This document shows positions 17,822-26,342 of a stretch of 64,000 nucleotides of DNA, piece by piece. A program made the position numbers and the translations under genes. The stretch lies in assembly GCA_004020875.1 (NCBI GenBank), contig SAPZ01000023.1:1-64000 (forward strand). Reading direction: 5' to 3'. This stretch comes from Mesorhizobium sp. (GTDB lineage Bacteria; Pseudomonadota; Alphaproteobacteria; Rhizobiales; Rhizobiaceae). The notes below the pieces were generated by a model. That model saw only the letters and a program-made list of their open reading frames with translations. It ran no database searches and had not been told where the DNA came from. Position 1 is the first letter of the stretch. Each line of letters opens with the position of its first letter.

Positions 17822-18444
17822 TGGTCTCGGCCCTCATCGAGCGCGAGCTGGCCGAGAGCCTGCCGATCCGCAACGGCGTCTTCGTCGCGGTGGTCGGTCC
17901 GAGCGGCGCCGGCAAGGATACGGTGATCGGCTACGCCAAGCAGCGCTTTGCCGGCGAGACGCGGCTGGAATTCGTGCGCCGCGTCATCACCAGGCCGAGC
18001 GACACGGCAAGCGAGGACCACGACACGCTGGCGGACGCCGCCTTCGCCGAAGCCGAGGCCGACGGCGCCTTCTCACTTTGCTGGGATGCGCACGGCCTGC
18101 GCTACGGCCTGCCGGCCGATGTCGACTGGGCCGTGGCGAACGGCCATGTCGCGGTCGCCAACGTGTCGCGCGCGGTCATCCCGGCGCTGCGCGAGCGCTA
18201 CGCCAATCTGGCCGTGGTCGAGATCACCGCCACGCCGGAGATCCTGGCCGAACGGCTGGCGGCGCGCGGCCGCGAATCGCGCGGCGAGGTGCTTGCCCGC
18301 CTGGCGCGCAGCGCCAGCGTCAAGCTGACCGGGCCGGACGTCACCTCGATCGACAACAGCGGCGACAAAGACATTGCCGGCGAACGCTTCGCCGAGGTGC
18401 TGCGCAAGGCGATGGCGTTTTCCGATCTGTCGGACATGATCTAA
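17818..18444 (+). CDS. phnN: Ribose 1,5-bisphosphate phosphokinase
   Basis: The 208-aa kinase has a guanylate-kinase-like P-loop GPSGAGKDT at residues 27-35. PhnN phosphorylates ribose 1,5-bisphosphate to PRPP, the last step that returns C-P lyase products to central metabolism. The start overlaps the phnM stop (ATGA), which decides against the upstream ATG at 17794. Its stop codon lies inside the left arm of the inverted-repeat element that follows. It converges on the ABC transporter at 18607. Confidence 0.9.
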   Translation: MMVSALIERELAESLPIRNGVFVAVVGPSGAGKDTVIGYAKQRFAGETRLEFVRRVITRPSDTASEDHDTLADAAFAEAEADGAFSLCWDAHGLRYGLPADVDWAVANGHVAVANVSRAVIPALRERYANLAVVEITATPEILAERLAARGRESRGEVLARLARSASVKLTGPDVTSIDNSGDKDIAGERFAEVLRKAMAFSDLSDMI

Positions 18445-18586
18445 GATGTGCTGATATTCAGGTGAGGCCGGCCTGCAAGTAGCGGCTCCCTGCGCTTCCG
18501 GTGCTCACGTCCTTAAGTACGCTCCGCTCCGATTCTCGGAAGCCACCACTTTCGGCTCGGCCTGACCTGAATCTCTGCACATCTTA
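18442..18586. repeat. 145-bp inverted-repeat element between convergent genes
   Basis: The 29-nt arms at 18442-18470 and 18558-18586 are inverted copies matching at 26 of 29 positions. Inside, CTTCCGG (18496-18502) and TCGGAAG (18536-18542) suggest a second, shorter pairing. The element fills the whole gap between phnN and the minus-strand ATPase gene and takes in the phnN stop codon. It may act as a bidirectional terminator or be a miniature mobile or repeat unit. No transposase is nearby. Confidence 0.6.
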
Positions 18587-18606
18587 GCGCCGAGCGAGGT
18601 TTGTCT

Positions 18607-19425
18607 TCACTTGTTGAAGTTGGCGATGAACTGCTTGAATTGCGGCGTCGGCGGCCTGGCGAACATCTCCTTCGGCTCGCCGACCGAATCCACCTCGCCC
18701 CTGTGCAGGAACATCACCTTGCTCGACACGTCGCGGGCGAAGCCCATTTCGTGGGTGACGACGAGCATGGTGCGCCCTTCCTCGGCGAGCGAGCGCATGA
18801 CGCGCAGCACCTCGCCGACCAGTTCCGGATCGAGTGCCGAGGTCGGCTCGTCGAACAGCATCACCTTGGGATTCATCGCCAGTGCGCGGGCGATCGCGGC
18901 GCGCTGCTGCTGGCCGCCCGACATATGCGGCGGATAGTAGTTGCGGCGCTCCCATATGCCGACGCGTTTCAGCAGCGCCTCGGCCTGCTCCAGGCACTCG
19001 GCGCGCGGCCGCTTCAATACATGCGTCGGCGCGGCGACGAGGTTTTCGAGCACCGTCATGTGCGACCAGAGATTGAAGCTCTGGAACACCATGGCGAGGT
19101 TGGCGCGGATGCGCTCCACCTGGCGAATGTCGGCCGGCATCTGATGGCCGTCGCGGCCTTGCTTCATCTTGATGAGCTCGCCGTCGACCCGAACTTCGCC
19201 GGAGTCAGGTGTCTCCAGGAGATTGATACAGCGCAGCATCGTGCTCTTGCCCGAACCCGATGAGCCGAGGATGGAAATCACATCGCCCTTGTGGGCCTCG
19301 AGCGAAATGCCCTTGAGCACCTCGTGATCGCCGAAGCACTTGCGCAGGTCCTTGACGCTGATGGCGGGCGTCTCGCCAGAGGCCGGTGCCGATTTCGCTG
19401 CAGCGGCGACATTTGCCGACATCAC
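18607..19425 (-). CDS. Polar amino-acid/opine ABC transporter ATP-binding protein
   Basis: The 272-aa HisP/OccP/NocP-type ATPase has Walker A GSSGSGKST near residue 54, the Q-loop in MVFQSFNLWSHMT near 113, signature SGGQQQR near 169 and Walker B LFDEPTSALDPE near 190. The insert after the first strand (QGRDGHQMP) is usual for histidine and octopine/nopaline transporters. It is the last gene of a four-gene minus-strand operon and overlaps the upstream permease gene by 4 nt. The substrate is probably a basic amino acid or an opine. Confidence 0.92.
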   Translation of the reverse strand: MMSANVAAAAKSAPASGETPAISVKDLRKCFGDHEVLKGISLEAHKGDVISILGSSGSGKSTMLRCINLLETPDSGEVRVDGELIKMKQGRDGHQMPADIRQVERIRANLAMVFQSFNLWSHMTVLENLVAAPTHVLKRPRAECLEQAEALLKRVGIWERRNYYPPHMSGGQQQRAAIARALAMNPKVMLFDEPTSALDPELVGEVLRVMRSLAEEGRTMLVVTHEMGFARDVSSKVMFLHRGEVDSVGEPKEMFARPPTPQFKQFIANFNK

Positions 19426-20159
19426 AACACCTCCGGGACGGGTTTGATTTGCTGGCTTTGCTCGGGCGGTGGCCGCAGATGAGGCGAAAGCCTGTATTCG
19501 ACCCAGGCGAATAGCCGGGCGATCGACAGGTTGAGGAGCAGGTAGATCACTCCGGCGCAGGTCAGCACCTCGATCGGTCGGAACGTGTCGTGCTGGATCT
19601 TCTGTGCCGTTCCCATCATCTCCATGATCGTCACCACGGAGGCGAGCGCGGTTGCCTTGGTCATCAGGATGATTTCGGTCGAATAGGCCGGCAAAGCGAG
19701 CCGCAGCGCGATCGGCAGCGTGACGAGGCGGAAGCGGGTGAAGGCCGACATGCCGAATGCCTTGGCCGCCTCGATCTGGCCGACAGGCACCGCCCGGAGC
19801 GCACCGCGGAAAATCTCGCTCTCATAGGCGGCTGTGTTCAAGGCCATGGCGACGATCGTGCAATACATCGGATCGCGCAGGATCGGCCATAGAACCGGGC
19901 TGTGGCGGACGAAGTCGAACTGGGAGAGCCCGAAATAGATCAGATAGAGCTGCACCAAGAGCGGCGAGCCGCGGAAGATGAAGACGTAGCCGCGGGTGAA
20001 ATACTCGCCCAGTTTGTAGCCGGAGGCGCGCATCCAGGTCAGGCCGGTGGCGATAAGGAGCCCGAAGGCGATGCCGAAGAACCAGATTTCGAGAGTCAGC
20101 GGCAGCGCCTTCAGCACGCTCCACATGGTGGAAAGATAGAAATCGAAATCCACCGCCAC
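19422..20159 (-). CDS. Polar amino-acid ABC transporter permease (HisM/OccM-like)
   Basis: The 245-aa inner-membrane permease has five likely membrane segments and the family EAA loop (EAAKAFGMSAFTRFRLVTLP near residue 134). FIFRGSPLLVQLYL near residue 61 is the usual N-terminal motif of polar amino-acid permeases. It is separated from the partner permease by one base and overlaps the ATPase gene by 4 nt, so translation is coupled. Confidence 0.92.
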   Translation of the reverse strand: MAVDFDFYLSTMWSVLKALPLTLEIWFFGIAFGLLIATGLTWMRASGYKLGEYFTRGYVFIFRGSPLLVQLYLIYFGLSQFDFVRHSPVLWPILRDPMYCTIVAMALNTAAYESEIFRGALRAVPVGQIEAAKAFGMSAFTRFRLVTLPIALRLALPAYSTEIILMTKATALASVVTIMEMMGTAQKIQHDTFRPIEVLTCAGVIYLLLNLSIARLFAWVEYRLSPHLRPPPEQSQQIKPVPEVL

Positions 20160-20160
20160 C

Positions 20161-20907
20161 TCACTTCGGCCGCATGAAACTGCGCGAGGTGTAACGCTCG
20201 GCCTTCTCGAAGATCGGCGTCGAGACTGAGGTCATCACCAGGTAAAGGATGCCGGCGAGCGTGTAGAAAAGCAGCGAATGATGCGTCGAGCGCGCAGCCT
20301 TGTTGGCGGTGAGCATCAGTTCGGCGACGCCGGTGACCGAGATCAGCGCGGAATCCTTGATCGTCAATTGCCAGACATTGCCCAGCCCCGGCACCGCGAG
20401 GCGCAGGACCTGAGGCACGATCACGAGGCGAAACCGCAGCCAGGCCGACATGCCATAGGCGCGGGCTGCTTCCAATTCGCCGCGGTGGATCGCGAGGAAC
20501 GAGCCGCGAAAAACCTCGGCCTGGTAGGCACCGGAAATGATGCCGACAGCGAGAACGCCGCCGAGGAAGCTCGGCATGTTCAAGATGTCGGTCGAGCCGA
20601 TCGACCCGGTCGACCGCGCCACCCCGGTCAGCACCTGGGTGCCGCCATAGTAGAACAGGTAGATGATCAAGAGTTCCGGTTCGCCGCGGAAAACCGTGGT
20701 GTAGCTCTCGCCGATGAATCTCAATCCGCCGCGATGCGAGAGCTTGGCCGCCGCCACCAACGAGCCCAGCACAGCACCAATCAACATCGAGACGATAGTG
20801 ACGGCGAGCGTCCAGGCGATGCCCCAAAGCAGTTGCACGCCCCAGCCGGCGGCCAAAAGCGCATAGGCCGTCGACACCTGGTCCCTGAGATCGTTGAGAA
20901 ACTCCAC
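20161..20907 (-). CDS. Polar amino-acid ABC transporter permease (HisQ/OccQ-like)
   Basis: The 248-aa permease partner carries TVFRGEPELLIIYLFYYG near residue 68 and an EAA loop (EAARAYGMSAWLRFRLVIVP near 149). Opine and histidine importers use two such permeases as a heterodimer. A 143-bp gap containing a palindromic repeat and a 12-bp hairpin lies between it and the binding-protein gene upstream, which probably lowers its expression relative to the binding protein. Confidence 0.92.
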   Translation of the reverse strand: MEFLNDLRDQVSTAYALLAAGWGVQLLWGIAWTLAVTIVSMLIGAVLGSLVAAAKLSHRGGLRFIGESYTTVFRGEPELLIIYLFYYGGTQVLTGVARSTGSIGSTDILNMPSFLGGVLAVGIISGAYQAEVFRGSFLAIHRGELEAARAYGMSAWLRFRLVIVPQVLRLAVPGLGNVWQLTIKDSALISVTGVAELMLTANKAARSTHHSLLFYTLAGILYLVMTSVSTPIFEKAERYTSRSFMRPK

Positions 20908-20959
20908 TTACGGCTCCTGCGGACGCCGAGATGTGCATCGACGGTTGCCTGCCTTTGAT

Positions 20960-21005
20960 GCATGTCGTTCTCCCAAAACCGCTACGCATTTTTGGGCCGA
21001 CATGC
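20960..21005. repeat. Rhizobial palindromic intergenic repeat (GCATGTCG type)
   Basis: GCATGTCG (20960-20967) and CGACATGC (20998-21005) pair as outer arms; CCCAAAA (20972-20978) and TTTTGGG (20990-20996) pair as inner arms. The ACCGCT core matches other copies in this window. It sits inside the transporter operon between the binding-protein and permease genes. It belongs with the copies at 50456, 50860 and 60331. Confidence 0.7.
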
Positions 21006-21016
21006 ACTCAATGCAA

Positions 21017-21044
21017 AACGGGAGCAGCTTTGGCTGCTCCCGTT
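21017..21044 (-). terminator. Hairpin after the binding-protein gene (partial terminator or mRNA stabiliser)
   Basis: AACGGGAGCAGC and its complement form a perfect 12-bp stem with a 4-nt loop, 6 bp beyond the binding-protein stop codon. On the minus strand only a short T-run (TTTT) follows. Such hairpins commonly protect the abundant binding-protein mRNA or cause partial termination before permease genes. The role is inferred from position. Confidence 0.65.
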
Positions 21045-21050
21045 GCGACA

Positions 21051-21893
21051 TTACTTGGTAATGTCGATCTTGAACCATTGCATGGAGTATTTCGACACCG
21101 AGCCGTCGTCGAGCGCGGCCTTGAGCGCCTTGTTGTAGATGTCCTGCAAGTCCTTGTCGGTCTTGCGGAAGGCTGCACCGATGCCTGGCCCGAGGATCGG
21201 ACCGCCCTTGAATTGCGGCCCGACGAATTCCAGGTCCTTGGCATCCGGCTTGGCCAGCGTGCCGAGGAAATAGGTGGTGTCGGCAAAGGCTACGTCGATG
21301 CGGCCCGCCATGAGGTCGAGGTCGTGCTCGTCGGTGGTCTTGTATTCATGAACGTTGGCGACGTCCTTGAGATATTTGTCGGCGAAGGTCGCCTCGGTGG
21401 TCGAGACCTGCAGGCCGACATTCTTGCCGGTGAGCTCCTTGCGCAGCGTGTCGAGCGCCGCCTTGGATTCGGCGTCGTCCTTCGATAGGTCGATCATCTT
21501 GCCGCTGTTGGACAAGTTGGCCAGCGGGCCGTTCTTGTCGGCCAGGAAGGCGACCGGCGACGAGGCGTAGGGGATCGAGAAGTCGATCGTCTTCATGCGC
21601 TCTTCGGTGATCGACATGCCGTCCATGACGATGTCGAACTTGCCCGCCGTGAGTCCGGGAATGACACCGTCCCAGTCCTGCGCGACGATCTTGCATTCGA
21701 GCTTCGCGCGCGCGCAGACGTCGTTGAGGATGTCCACCTCGAAGCCGACGATCTTGCCGCTGGCGTCCGTCTGGTTCCAGGGCGCATAGGAGCCCTCCAT
21801 GGCGACGGTAACGGTTTTCCAGTCCTTGGCCAGCGCCGGGGTCGAGCAGGTCAATGCCAGCGCCGCGAGCGCGATCCAACGTGATGATGTCAC
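21051..21893 (-). CDS. Periplasmic polar amino-acid/opine-binding protein
   Basis: The 280-aa family-3 binding protein begins with a Sec signal (hydrophobic residues 6-17, ALA cleavage near 21). VTVAMEGSYAPWNQTDASGK near residue 28 and GFEVDILNDVCARAKLEC near 50 are typical of lysine/arginine/ornithine, octopine and nopaline binders; the two cysteines likely form a disulfide. The GTG at 21893 is chosen since GGGAGA lies 8 nt upstream and the signal peptide starts there. It leads the operon 21893-18607. Ligand specificity cannot be read. Confidence 0.88.
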   Translation of the reverse strand: MTSSRWIALAALALTCSTPALAKDWKTVTVAMEGSYAPWNQTDASGKIVGFEVDILNDVCARAKLECKIVAQDWDGVIPGLTAGKFDIVMDGMSITEERMKTIDFSIPYASSPVAFLADKNGPLANLSNSGKMIDLSKDDAESKAALDTLRKELTGKNVGLQVSTTEATFADKYLKDVANVHEYKTTDEHDLDLMAGRIDVAFADTTYFLGTLAKPDAKDLEFVGPQFKGGPILGPGIGAAFRKTDKDLQDIYNKALKAALDDGSVSKYSMQWFKIDITK

Positions 21894-22078
21894 AGGTGTG
21901 TCTCCCAATTTTTTGTTCTTGGAACCCTCAGATGCCAATTGCTTAGCCCAGCCCCAATTCTGCGACAAGGGCAGTTTTCCGGTTCACGCGCTGTTGCAAT
22001 CCGCCCGCGAATCCGGGCCTGCCCAGAGGCTTCATGGCGAGCATCGATCCAATAGGGACCGTGAACGTTAGAGCGAGG

Positions 22079-23074
22079 CTACTCCGCCGGCGCGCCCGCA
22101 ACATTCTGGCGCGTCGCCTCGATCATGCGGCGGCGGGCGCGGAAGACGCCCCATTGCTGGTCGACCAGCACGCCGATGAGGATCACGCCGCCCATCACGG
22201 CGAAGTTGAGCGAGGAGGGGATGCCGAGCAGGTTGACGAGGTTCTGCAGTTCCTGCAGCAGCACCGTGCCGAGGATCACGCCGACCAGCGAGCCTTCACC
22301 GCCGCGCAGCGAGAACCCCCCGAGCACGGCGGCCGCGATGGCGTAGAGCTCGTAGAACTGGCCGTGGCTCGCCGGCGAGATCGAGCGCGTGTACATGGCG
22401 AAATAGATCGCCGACAGGGCCGTCAGCACGCCGCAGATGACATAGGCCGCGATGATCACCCGGCCTGTGCGGATGCCTGAATATTTCGCCGCTTCCTCGT
22501 TCTTGCCGATGGCGTAGAGATAGCGGCCGAACACCGAGCGGTGCAGCACCACCCACATGACGATGGCGATGACGATCAGCGCGATGAAGGAGTTCGGCAA
22601 GCCGTAGGAGCGGCCCGCGGTCAGGAATTCGAGTGTCGGGAAATTCTGCCCGAAGGCGAAGCCCGCCGTACCGTCGGCCGTGTAGAAACGCGCCACGCCG
22701 CGATAGATGAGCAGGCCGCACAGCGTCACCACGAAGGGCTGCAACTTCAGCCTTGTGATCAGCCAGCCATGCACGAAGCCGATGACGGCGCCGAGCACGA
22801 TGATCACCACGAAGGCCAGCGGCCAGTCCAATTCGCGCACAGCGATGAAGTCGATGAACAGGGTGCCGAGCAGCGCGATCAGCGAGCCGACAGACAATTC
22901 GATGCCGCCGGTGATGATGACGAAGGCCTGGCCGATCGACAGGATGCCGAACAGGGCGACAAGGTTGGAGGTGTTGGCGAGATTGATCGCCGAGAGGAAG
23001 CGTGGATTGATTGCCGTGACCACCGCGCCGACCACCAGGATCAGGATCAGCAGGCCGAGATCTTTCTTGCTCAT
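22079..23074 (-). CDS. RbsC-like sugar ABC transporter permease
   Basis: The 331-aa CUT2 permease has 8-10 hydrophobic segments and the characteristic GGIELSVGSLIAL motif near residue 56 and GGFSLRGGEGS near 252. It is the last gene of a minus-strand operon and overlaps the ATPase gene by 4 nt. The 185-bp stretch between it and the amino-acid-binding gene downstream shows no gene. Confidence 0.92.
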   Translation of the reverse strand: MSKKDLGLLILILVVGAVVTAINPRFLSAINLANTSNLVALFGILSIGQAFVIITGGIELSVGSLIALLGTLFIDFIAVRELDWPLAFVVIIVLGAVIGFVHGWLITRLKLQPFVVTLCGLLIYRGVARFYTADGTAGFAFGQNFPTLEFLTAGRSYGLPNSFIALIVIAIVMWVVLHRSVFGRYLYAIGKNEEAAKYSGIRTGRVIIAAYVICGVLTALSAIYFAMYTRSISPASHGQFYELYAIAAAVLGGFSLRGGEGSLVGVILGTVLLQELQNLVNLLGIPSSLNFAVMGGVILIGVLVDQQWGVFRARRRMIEATRQNVAGAPAE

Positions 23075-24636
23075 TGCGCTCCTCCCGCCGCTTGCAGCAG
23101 TTTCGGCTTCTTGCCGACCGCCAGCAAGAGCACGTTCTCCTGACTGAAATCGTCCTTGTCGAGGATGCCGGAAATCTGCCCCTCATGCATGACCGCGATG
23201 CGGTCCGAGACGCCGATCACCTCCTCCATGTCGCTGGAGATCATCAGCACGGCGACGCCGGCATCGGCCAGCGCCCGCATCAGGCCGTAGATCTCGGCCT
23301 TGGCGCCGATGTCGATGCCACGCGTCGGCTCGTCCAGGATCATAACCTTGGGGTTCATCGCCAGCCATTTGGCGAGAACCACCTTCTGCTGGTTGCCGCC
23401 GGACAGCGTGCCGGTGCGGGTGAGCACCGACGGCGCCTTGATGCCGAGGTTCTTCTTCTGCTTTTCCGCCGTCGCGAGCTCGGCGCCGGCCGAGACCAGC
23501 GAGCGCCTGGCATGGGCCGGCAGGTTGGGCAGCGAGATGTTCTGCGCGATCGACAGGTCGAGCAAAACGCCGGTGAGCTTGCGGTCTTCCGGCACCAGGA
23601 AGATGCCGTTCGCCACCGCGTCAGCGGCCGAGCCGACATCAAGTGGCTTGCCGTTAAGCGTGACGCTGCCGGCCAAACGCTCTTCGATGCCGAACAGCAC
23701 GCGCGCGAGCTCAGTGCGGCCGGAGCCGACCAGGCCCGCAAGGCCCAGGATCTCCGCGCGTCTCAGCTCGATGCTGACCGGCCGGTCTGGATAGGTGCTG
23801 GTGCGGATCGCCTCGGCAGCGAGCGCGACGCTGCCCGGCGCTCGCGTGGCTTCGCCGGCCTTCTCGCGCTCCTTCAGCATGCGGCCAATCATCAGCCTGA
23901 CCATCTCGTCGTGGTTGATTCGGTCCTTCGCCAGCGTGCCGGCCAGCGTGCCGTCGCGCAGCACCACGACGCGGTCGGCGACACGCTCGATCTCATGCAG
24001 CCGATGCGAAATGAAGATGACGCTGATGCCTTGAGCCTTCAGCCCCTTGATGACGTCGAGCAGCTTTTCCGTTTCCGCCATCGGCAGGCTGGAGGTCGGC
24101 TCGTCGAGGATCACAAGGCGGGCCTTGATCGACAGCGCCTTGGCGATCTCGACCATTTGCTGCTGAGCGAGCGACAGCGACGCGACAGGCGCGTCGGCCG
24201 AGAAATTGGCGCCGACGCGCTTCAGGAGCGGCGCCACCATCTCGCGCAGCCTGGCCCGGTCGACCAGCCTCAGCGGCCCGGCCTTCAGCGGCTCGCGGCC
24301 GAAGAAGATGTTGGCGGCGACGTCGAGGTTCTCGAAAAGGTTCAATTCCTGGTGCACGAAAGCGATGCCGGAGCCGATGCTCTGCTCGACGGTCAGCCCG
24401 TCATGCGCGGCGCCATCGACCGTGATGGTGCCGCTGTCCGGCCGCGTCACGCCGCCGAGGATCTTCATCAGCGTCGATTTGCCGGCGCCGTTTTCGCCGA
24501 CAAGGCCGATGACCTCGCCGGGCCGGACTTCCATGGAGAACCTATCCAGCGCGACAACGCCCGGATAGGTTTTGCGCACGGCCTCAAGGCTCAGGAACGG
24601 AGCGGTGTCTGGGTGAGTGGTGTCGGTAGGGGTCAT
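23071..24636 (-). CDS. RbsA-like two-domain sugar ABC transporter ATPase
   Basis: The 521-aa protein carries two ATPase halves. The first has an intact Walker A GENGAGKST (residues 47-55) and the Walker B LVILDEPTSSLP near 172. The second has a degenerate P-loop (GLVGSGRTEL near 294) but a clear signature LSGGNQQKV near 412 and MILDEPTRGIDIG near 431. This asymmetry is usual for RbsA/MglA. It acts with the permease and the binding protein at 24759 as one pentose, hexose or cyclitol importer. Confidence 0.94.
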   Translation of the reverse strand: MTPTDTTHPDTAPFLSLEAVRKTYPGVVALDRFSMEVRPGEVIGLVGENGAGKSTLMKILGGVTRPDSGTITVDGAAHDGLTVEQSIGSGIAFVHQELNLFENLDVAANIFFGREPLKAGPLRLVDRARLREMVAPLLKRVGANFSADAPVASLSLAQQQMVEIAKALSIKARLVILDEPTSSLPMAETEKLLDVIKGLKAQGISVIFISHRLHEIERVADRVVVLRDGTLAGTLAKDRINHDEMVRLMIGRMLKEREKAGEATRAPGSVALAAEAIRTSTYPDRPVSIELRRAEILGLAGLVGSGRTELARVLFGIEERLAGSVTLNGKPLDVGSAADAVANGIFLVPEDRKLTGVLLDLSIAQNISLPNLPAHARRSLVSAGAELATAEKQKKNLGIKAPSVLTRTGTLSGGNQQKVVLAKWLAMNPKVMILDEPTRGIDIGAKAEIYGLMRALADAGVAVLMISSDMEEVIGVSDRIAVMHEGQISGILDKDDFSQENVLLLAVGKKPKLLQAAGGAQ

Positions 24637-24712
24637 CGCGCCATAGTTACCGCACTTGGCAGCAGCCGGTGGGCTACAGACTGACGGGCCTTGGCGGGTC
24701 CGTCAATACGAT

Positions 24713-24744
24713 CGCCGGCTCAAGGGAAAAACCTTGAGCCGGCG
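24713..24744 (-). terminator. Strong hairpin between binding-protein and ATPase genes
   Basis: A perfect 13-bp stem (24713-24725 with 24732-24744) has a 6-nt A-rich loop and begins 14 bp after the binding-protein stop. There is no clear T-run on the minus strand. As in the operon to its left, it is placed to raise binding-protein mRNA over ATPase/permease mRNA, by stabilisation or partial termination. The function is inferred. Confidence 0.65.
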
Positions 24745-24758
24745 CAACTGTGCCGGGC

Positions 24759-25721
24759 TTACTTGCCCTGCATCGCCTTGAGGTTGGCGGCATAGGCGTC
24801 GACATCATCCTTGCCGATGATCTTGGTCGGGATGATGATCAGGTTGTTGGCCGGGATGCCTGACTTGTCGCCTTTGAGATAAGCGGCCATCAGCTTCATG
24901 CCCTGATAGGCCCATTCGAACGGCTGCTGCACCACGGTGGCGGCAACGGTGCCTTCCTTGACGCCGCCCAGCGTGATCGGATCGTCGTCGAAGCCGACGA
25001 CGGTGATCTGGCCGAGCTTGCCGGCGTCGCGCAGCGCTTCATAGATGCGCGGCGTGTTGTAGGAGTAGAAGCCGACCATGCAGGTGATGTCGGGGCTGGC
25101 GACCAGCGCGTCCTCGACATTCTTCTTGGCGCGCGCCTGGTCGATATCGTCGCCGCGCACATCGACCAGCTCGATCTTGCTGCCGGCGAGCCCGTCCTTC
25201 ATGCCCTGGATGCGTTCCTTGGCGTTGTCGGCGCCGAGCAGGCCGACGAAGCCCAGGCACTTGCCACCATTCGGCATCGCCTTCTTGGCGATCTCGGCCG
25301 CCTGCTTGCCGGCATCGACGTTGGACGAGCCGATATAGGCGACGCGCTTGGTCTGCGGCGCATCGGAGTCGGTCGTGAACAGCGCGGTTTCCGACGCGAT
25401 CTTGTTGAGCCCATCGGTCGAGGTCTTGGGGTCGACGGCCGAGACCATGATGCCCTTGACGCCCGCCGTCACCAAGTCGTCCATCAGGCGTTGCTGGATG
25501 GCGACCGAGGACTGTTCCGGATACTTCAGCTCGAGATTGTAGTCGGGCAGCTCGCCCTGCGCCTTCTTGACGCCGGCTTCCGCCGCCTTCCAGAAGTCTG
25601 ACGCACCGTTGACGACAAAGGCCAGCGTCGGCTTGTCGTCCGCGCGCGTTACCGCTGTGGTCGCAAGCCCGATGAGCAGGGCCGCGGCGGCGACAGATGC
25701 GTTACGGATCAAAAATTTCAT
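24759..25721 (-). CDS. RbsB-like periplasmic sugar-binding protein
   Basis: The 320-aa family-2 binding protein has a Sec signal (hydrophobic residues 10-25, cleavage near TRA-DD at 27-28). TLAFVVNGASDFWKAAEAGV near residue 32 is the ribose-binding-protein-like N-terminal strand. It is the promoter-proximal gene of the RbsBAC-like operon and is divergent from a LacI-type regulator across a 621-bp region. The ligand is unknown. Confidence 0.92.
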   Translation of the reverse strand: MKFLIRNASVAAAALLIGLATTAVTRADDKPTLAFVVNGASDFWKAAEAGVKKAQGELPDYNLELKYPEQSSVAIQQRLMDDLVTAGVKGIMVSAVDPKTSTDGLNKIASETALFTTDSDAPQTKRVAYIGSSNVDAGKQAAEIAKKAMPNGGKCLGFVGLLGADNAKERIQGMKDGLAGSKIELVDVRGDDIDQARAKKNVEDALVASPDITCMVGFYSYNTPRIYEALRDAGKLGQITVVGFDDDPITLGGVKEGTVAATVVQQPFEWAYQGMKLMAAYLKGDKSGIPANNLIIIPTKIIGKDDVDAYAANLKAMQGK

Positions 25722-25766
25722 ATTTCAACCTCCCTTGTAGAACCTGACTATAGAACTCGTTGGCGA

Positions 25767-25862
25767 TGTCTCGACCGCGGTCCGGACAACCCTCCTCCTC
25801 AAGGGTCTGGCGCAAAGGTCCGCCGACTTAAGAACGGTGCCGATCGGGCCGCGGTCGAGACA
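25767..25862. promoter_or_regulatory. Long-spaced inverted repeat before the RbsB-like gene
   Basis: TGTCTCGACCGCGG (25767-25780) and its exact complement CCGCGGTCGAGACA (25849-25862) are 68 bp apart, 46 bp upstream of the binding-protein start. The pair could be two half-operators bound by a looping regulator, or a stem in the 5' UTR. Nothing in the loop is coding. Confidence 0.45.
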
Positions 25863-26012
25863 CTAGACACTCATGTGGCGTTCGTAAATAGTCCGATTTG
25901 TCTGACATTTTCGTGAGAATGGATACAGCCCAGACCGGCGATAAAGCCGCGTTTCGAGCGAGCGTCCATCGCACCTGCCGCGCCCAACGGAGGCCCGTTC
26001 GGTCACGCCGAG

Positions 26013-26049
26013 TTGACAGTAGAACGCTTAGGGCTATTAGTAAATACTA
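26013..26049 (+). promoter_or_regulatory. Possible sigma70 promoter and TAGTA palindrome
   Basis: TTGACA (26013-26018), a 16-nt spacer and TATTAG (26035-26040) form a fair sigma70-like promoter on the plus strand. It overlaps TAGTA-AA-TACTA (26038-26049), a 12-bp palindrome in an AT-rich patch. It lies about 300 bp before the LacI-type gene. The 25863-26342 stretch has no coding sequence that I can support. Confidence 0.35.
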
Positions 26050-26237
26050 TTAGTTATGACACCACGAGGCGCGTTGCCGACGCGGAGGAGACGCTGGTCA
26101 AAGGACGCGCCGGGAGCGAGGAGAGCGAGCGCAACAGCCCGCAACCGCGCGGAATATGCGAGAATTGTCAGCATTGCTGACCTTGTCTGACCGGTTTCGT
26201 CGAGAAGCGGCTCAGCCGGTGCTTCGCATGACTTGCT

Positions 26238-26255
26238 TGCTAATATGTATTAGCA
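26238..26255. promoter_or_regulatory. Perfect 18-bp operator-like palindrome
   Basis: TGCTAATA-TG-TATTAGCA is a perfect inverted repeat with a 2-nt centre, 88 bp upstream of the LacI-type regulator start. Size and symmetry fit a LacI-family operator, so autoregulation and control of the divergent transporter are plausible. Binding is inferred. Confidence 0.5.
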
Positions 26256-26342
26256 CGCGCAGTCTTGTAAACGCGACGGCCTCGACCATCTTGCCGTTGC
26301 CGCCGCCTTTGCTTTAGAGCCGGCTGGGTTTGGGAAACGACC

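Noticed and set aside
23074..24684. Plus-strand open frame of 536 codons opposite the RbsA-like ATPase
   Set aside because: The ATPase on the minus strand has all family motifs; the opposite frame has none.
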